Assembly (NCBI RefSeq): GCF_009363615.1
Contig: NZ_CP045388.1
Coordinates: forward strand, 9,544-73,543
DNA from: Ruegeria sp. THAF33
GTDB lineage: Bacteria > Pseudomonadota > Alphaproteobacteria > Rhodobacterales > Rhodobacteraceae
Direction: 5' to 3'
Length of the DNA: 64,000 bases
The notes beneath the pieces are model-generated. The model was not told the origin of the DNA and did no database searches. It saw only the letters and a program-made list of their open reading frames with translations. Positions 60,993 through 64,000 of this stretch are shown here, in pieces. The translations under genes were made by a program, and so were the position numbers. The stretch's first letter is position 1; each line of letters starts with the position of its first letter.

Positions 60993-61972
60993 TGGAGCAG
61001 GCATCACCAGCCTCATACCTCGAGCGCTATCTCGATCCGTTCCGCGACCTGCTGAGACGCGATGACGTGGTCGAGATCACGATCAATCCGGACGGCAAGG
61101 TCTGGCTCGAGGTCGCGGGTGACGCCACGATGCGACACGAAGGCCAGACCGTGGATCGCACCACCGCCCTCAACATGGCCCAGACCATCGTCGGCGACGC
61201 CAAGGCCCGCGTCTCTGAAAAGAACCCGCTCGTGTCCGGCAAGGTGGAATATGCAGGCCGGCCCCTCCGGGTCCAGGTCGCCGTGCCGCCCGCCATCGAT
61301 CGCGGTGCCTCGATCACGATCCGCCTCTTCGCCTCGGGCAGCGTACGTGACTACGTGCCAACCTATCTTTTCGGCAAGGCCGTCTCGCTCGATGCGCTCC
61401 GCGCCGAGAAGATGAAGAACATTGCCAGTCTCGCCGAGGAAAACCTCGAGATCGCGCTGCAAACCCTGGTCGAGGCACGGCTCAACGTCCTGATCAGCGG
61501 TGGCACCTCGACCGGCAAGACCACCTTCGCCCGACACCTCCTGACGCATGTCATCGAACATGAACGGCTGATCACCATCGAAGACGCCTTCGAGCTTTTC
61601 CCCGGCCAACCGAACACCGTCGCCCTTCTGGCCGACCGCGGTGCCGGCTCGCAACGCAGCGCCAACGCCCTCCTTCAGGCCTCCCTCCGCATGCGCCCCG
61701 ACCGGATTATCGTCGGCGAGCTGCGCGGGGCCGAGGCCCTGACCTATCTCGAAGCCATCAACACCGGTCATGGTGGGTCGGTTTCGACGATCCACGCCGA
61801 AACCGCGGAACTCGCCATCGATCGGTTGGCGATCATGGTACTGCAGGCGGGAACGCCGCTGACCTTCGCCGAGGTGCGCGAGTACATCCGCAAGTCCATC
61901 GATGTGATCGTTCAGCTCGGGCGGGTCGAGGGGAGGCGGGGGATTACGGAGTTCTATTTGCCGGGGTGGTGA
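60992..61972 (+). CDS. virB11: VirB11 traffic ATPase
   Basis: A 326-residue hexameric ATPase at the cytoplasmic base of the channel. Walker A GGTSTGKTT is at 170-178; the Asp box is ITIEDAFELF; Walker B is IIVGELRGAEAL; the His box is GHGGSVSTIHAE. The length is standard. It ends the virB operon. The 118 bases that follow, to benE, hold no gene and only a weak AAGCCT/AGGCTT hairpin. Confidence 0.94.
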   Translation: MEQASPASYLERYLDPFRDLLRRDDVVEITINPDGKVWLEVAGDATMRHEGQTVDRTTALNMAQTIVGDAKARVSEKNPLVSGKVEYAGRPLRVQVAVPPAIDRGASITIRLFASGSVRDYVPTYLFGKAVSLDALRAEKMKNIASLAEENLEIALQTLVEARLNVLISGGTSTGKTTFARHLLTHVIEHERLITIEDAFELFPGQPNTVALLADRGAGSQRSANALLQASLRMRPDRIIVGELRGAEALTYLEAINTGHGGSVSTIHAETAELAIDRLAIMVLQAGTPLTFAEVREYIRKSIDVIVQLGRVEGRRGITEFYLPGW

Positions 61973-62090
61973 CTTACATCATTGAAGCCGTACTTTGCAC
62001 ACATTTGGCGCAGCGAGTAAGCTTAAGCCTGTAACCTACAGCAAGAAGGCTTGCGACCTTACACTTAGGCTATACGTTTGACACAAATTC

Positions 62091-63215
62091 TCAGGTGTGT
62101 GTTTTGCCCGAAAACAACTCGGCGGACCTGCCTAGAAAGTGGACGGCGATCCCAATAACCACCCCCCAGAAGGCCGAACCGATTCCGAACAGGGTCACAC
62201 CAGATGCCGTGAACAGGAACGTCAGCAGCCCCGCCTGAGCATCTTCAGACGCAAGCATCGCACCGGTGAATTTCAGGATAGGTTGTAAGAGCGCGAGACC
62301 AGCCAGCAGGGCAATAAGCGCCGTCGGCAAAAGCACCAGTACTTCAACGATGGTCCCGGCGAAAACGCCGCCAAGGCAGAAGAAAACGCCACAGGCGATG
62401 CCGGCGACATAACGGCGGTCGGGGTCTTCATGGCTATCCGATCCCGCACAGAAGGCTGCGGTGATCGAGGCCAGAGCGGTTGTTATTCCGCCCAAGAGCG
62501 CGGCCAAGACAGAGACAAGGCCGCCAACAATGAGGATCGGATTTGCCGAAATCCGGAAGCCATTGGCCCTTAGGATCGCCATCCCCGGAAGGTATTGTCC
62601 GCTCAGTGTTGTGATGAGCAAAGGCAATGCCAGGCTCAGCATGGCCCCCATTGAAAAGACCGGTCCGCTGACTTCGAGGGACGCGAAAACCACGCCCACG
62701 GTTCCAACCGATGCATCGTAGAAGACGGCGCTGATCAACAGTGCCGAGGCCAGCAGGACAAGCATGGAATAACGGGGAAAGAGCATCGCGCAGACGGCGA
62801 AGACGACGATCAGCAGCGCAATTGCGGCAGGATCAGTTGCCAATCCTCCGGCGGCCTTTAGGCCGAATCCGAAGAGTATGCCAGCCATCATTCCATTGGT
62901 CACCGAAGGCGGGAGGAGTTGTACAAGCCGTTCGAAGACGCCGGAAAAGCCGATGAGCACCAGAATCGCTGCCACAGCGACATAGGCACCGACCATCTCG
63001 GCGGGTGACAAGGATGTCCCGAGAGAAATCAGAAGGACCGTGCCAGGGGCCGACCATGCCATCGCGACCGGAACACGGAACCACAGGCTGAGCCCGATGC
63101 TCGACAGCCCAGCTGCCACGGAAATTGCGAAGACCCAGGACGAAAAACCCTCCTTCGAGGTGCCCACCGATTCCGCAGCGCTCAGATAGATCAGAAGCGG
63201 ACCGGCGTAGGACAC
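62091..63215 (-). CDS. benE: Benzoate/H+ symporter BenE family (N-terminus uncertain)
   Basis: A polytopic transporter of at least 374 residues with about 11-12 hydrophobic segments, matching the BenE family (PPSVTNGMMAGILFGFGLKA, ASITAAFCAGSDSHEDPDRR). It imports benzoate. The first start codon in frame is GTG at 63215, but homologous-looking sequence (IGAGFLAVLVSYAGPLLI) extends about 12 codons further upstream to an in-frame TGA without an ATG. A neighbouring ATG at 63261 is in another frame, so a small frameshift at the N-terminus is possible. Confidence 0.82.
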   Translation of the reverse strand: MSYAGPLLIYLSAAESVGTSKEGFSSWVFAISVAAGLSSIGLSLWFRVPVAMAWSAPGTVLLISLGTSLSPAEMVGAYVAVAAILVLIGFSGVFERLVQLLPPSVTNGMMAGILFGFGLKAAGGLATDPAAIALLIVVFAVCAMLFPRYSMLVLLASALLISAVFYDASVGTVGVVFASLEVSGPVFSMGAMLSLALPLLITTLSGQYLPGMAILRANGFRISANPILIVGGLVSVLAALLGGITTALASITAAFCAGSDSHEDPDRRYVAGIACGVFFCLGGVFAGTIVEVLVLLPTALIALLAGLALLQPILKFTGAMLASEDAQAGLLTFLFTASGVTLFGIGSAFWGVVIGIAVHFLGRSAELFSGKTHT

Positions 63216-63290
63216 AAGGACTGCAAGAAAACCGGCCCCGATTGCGGAGCCGGAATGTCATTCAGGCGTAGCCCGTGATATCTAGATGCT

Positions 63291-63914
63291 TCAGACAATC
63301 GTTGCCTCGGTCGCCTTGATGATATCGTCGCGGGAGACAGCATCGGCGCATTCGACGATGTGCAGGCCCTTGTGGGTCACGTCCAGAACACCGAGGTTGG
63401 TGATGATCCTGTCGACCACGCCTTTGCCAGTCAACGGCAACGTACACTCCTTCAAGAGCTTGCTGTCACCATGCTTGTTGGTGTGATCCATCACCACCAC
63501 AACACGGCCAACACCGGCAACGAGGTCCATCGCACCGCCCATACCCTTCACGAGCTTTCTCGGGATCATCCAGTTTGCGAGGTCACCCTTCTCGGAAACT
63601 TCCATTGCACCCAAGACTGCCGCGGCGATCTTGCCGCCGCGGATCATTCCGAAGGACATGGCGCTGTCGAAGTACGAGGTTCGGTTCAGCTCGGTGATCG
63701 TCTGCTTGCCGGCATTGATCAGGTCCGGGTCCTCTTCGCCCTCGAACGGGAACGGACCCATGCCGAGCATGCCGTTTTCCGACTGCAGCGTGATATCCTT
63801 GTCGCCGACGTAGTTGGCGACAAGCGTCGGGATGCCGATCCCGAGGTTCACATACATGCCGTCTTCGAGTTCCTGTGCGGCACGTGCCGCCATCCGGTTG
63901 CGATCCCAGGGCAT
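63291..63914 (-). CDS. pcaJ: 3-oxoacid (3-oxoadipate) CoA-transferase subunit B
   Basis: A 207-residue CoA-transferase beta subunit. The active-site Glu46 lies in SENGMLGMGPFP; other signatures are GIGIPTLVANYV and GGAMDLVAGVGRVVVVMDHT. In this setting it most likely activates beta-ketoadipate with succinyl-CoA (PcaJ); acetoacetate CoA-transferase (ScoB) is the alternative, since the two are nearly identical in sequence. The ATG at 63914 overlaps the previous stop (TAATG). Confidence 0.87.
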   Translation of the reverse strand: MPWDRNRMAARAAQELEDGMYVNLGIGIPTLVANYVGDKDITLQSENGMLGMGPFPFEGEEDPDLINAGKQTITELNRTSYFDSAMSFGMIRGGKIAAAVLGAMEVSEKGDLANWMIPRKLVKGMGGAMDLVAGVGRVVVVMDHTNKHGDSKLLKECTLPLTGKGVVDRIITNLGVLDVTHKGLHIVECADAVSRDDIIKATEATIV

Positions 63915-64000
63915 TATGCTTCCTCCCGCTTGCGTGTTGCCCCTTCGGACCGCGCTCGCGTTGTGCGCTGTTCAATCCGCTTTTCGTGTTCGCCCTGTAT
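63914..64000 (-). CDS. pcaI: 3-oxoacid CoA-transferase subunit A, C-terminal end only
   Basis: The last 28 codons of a minus-strand gene that enters from the right edge: IQGEHEKRIEQRTTRARSEG, a short basic tail and TAA at 63916-63914. The (V/I)xGExEKRIEQRT tail is typical of CoA-transferase alpha subunits, and the TAATG overlap with subunit B confirms the pair. Only this fragment can be described. Confidence 0.75.
   Translation of the reverse strand: MQGEHEKRIEQRTTRARSEGATRKREEA

Noticed and set aside
1..64000. CRISPR arrays, tRNA and rRNA genes
   Set aside because: No regularly spaced repeats, cloverleaf-like segments or rRNA-like sequence were seen anywhere in the window.

Overview
The window looks like part of a large conjugative repABC plasmid of an alphaproteobacterium, most likely a Rhodobacterales (Roseobacter-type) bacterium. 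Evidence: a repABC operon with three identical parS palindromes, a VirB/VirD4 type IV secretion system (T4SS), and plasmid accessory families common in that group (DUF736, DUF2958, ArdC, a ParB-like protein). I cannot name the species from sequence alone.

Layout. 1-5.2 kb (minus): catB and benABCD, then the start of an ABC-transporter binding protein. 5.5-10.1 kb (minus): virD4, a VirD2/MOBP-type relaxase, an accessory DNA-binding protein and a predicted oriT with a T-border-like nick site. 10.4-15.3 kb: small plasmid genes, ardC and a hipBA module. 15.5-19.4 kb (minus): repC, a putative antisense RNA, repB, repA and parS sites. 19.4-25.5 kb: DUF736, ParB-like and hypothetical plasmid genes, then a Xre/RES toxin-antitoxin pair. 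25.7-31.7 kb (plus): a complete DNA phosphorothioation operon, dndBCDEA. 31.7-42.6 kb: a lower-GC island with a HEPN-like protein on the opposite strand and a plus-strand gene train. The train holds a 1026-residue protein combining RNA-polymerase alpha-CTD-like repeats, sigma region 4 and winged-helix-like repeats, then a PLD-nuclease/SF2 helicase, a 63-residue protein, an SMC/DndD-like ATPase, a Dnd-associated protein, a 4-TM protein and a second DGQHR protein. 42.6-49.1 kb: an IS30 remnant, an AraC regulator, aldehyde dehydrogenase, GMC alcohol dehydrogenase, an OmpW/AlkL-type porin with a nonsense codon, and an alpha/beta hydrolase. 49.1-62 kb: a truncated IS3 element, a small Xre regulator and the virB1-virB11 operon. 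62-64 kb (minus): benE and pcaJI.

How it fits together. RepABC and parS maintain the replicon. MobC-like protein, relaxase, VirD4 and VirB transfer it, and ArdC may protect it on entry. The dnd genes modify DNA, and the following genes are the best candidates for a phosphorothioate-linked restriction or sensing module, because no dndFGH genes are present. The alcohol and aldehyde dehydrogenases could deliver carboxylic acids such as benzoate to BenABCD, CatB and the beta-ketoadipate pathway (PcaIJ). catA and the remaining pca genes are not in the window.

The most notable candidate for an undescribed system is 31.7-42.6 kb, especially the alpha-CTD/sigma-4 chimera. All functional claims rest on reading motifs by eye. 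No database search was run.
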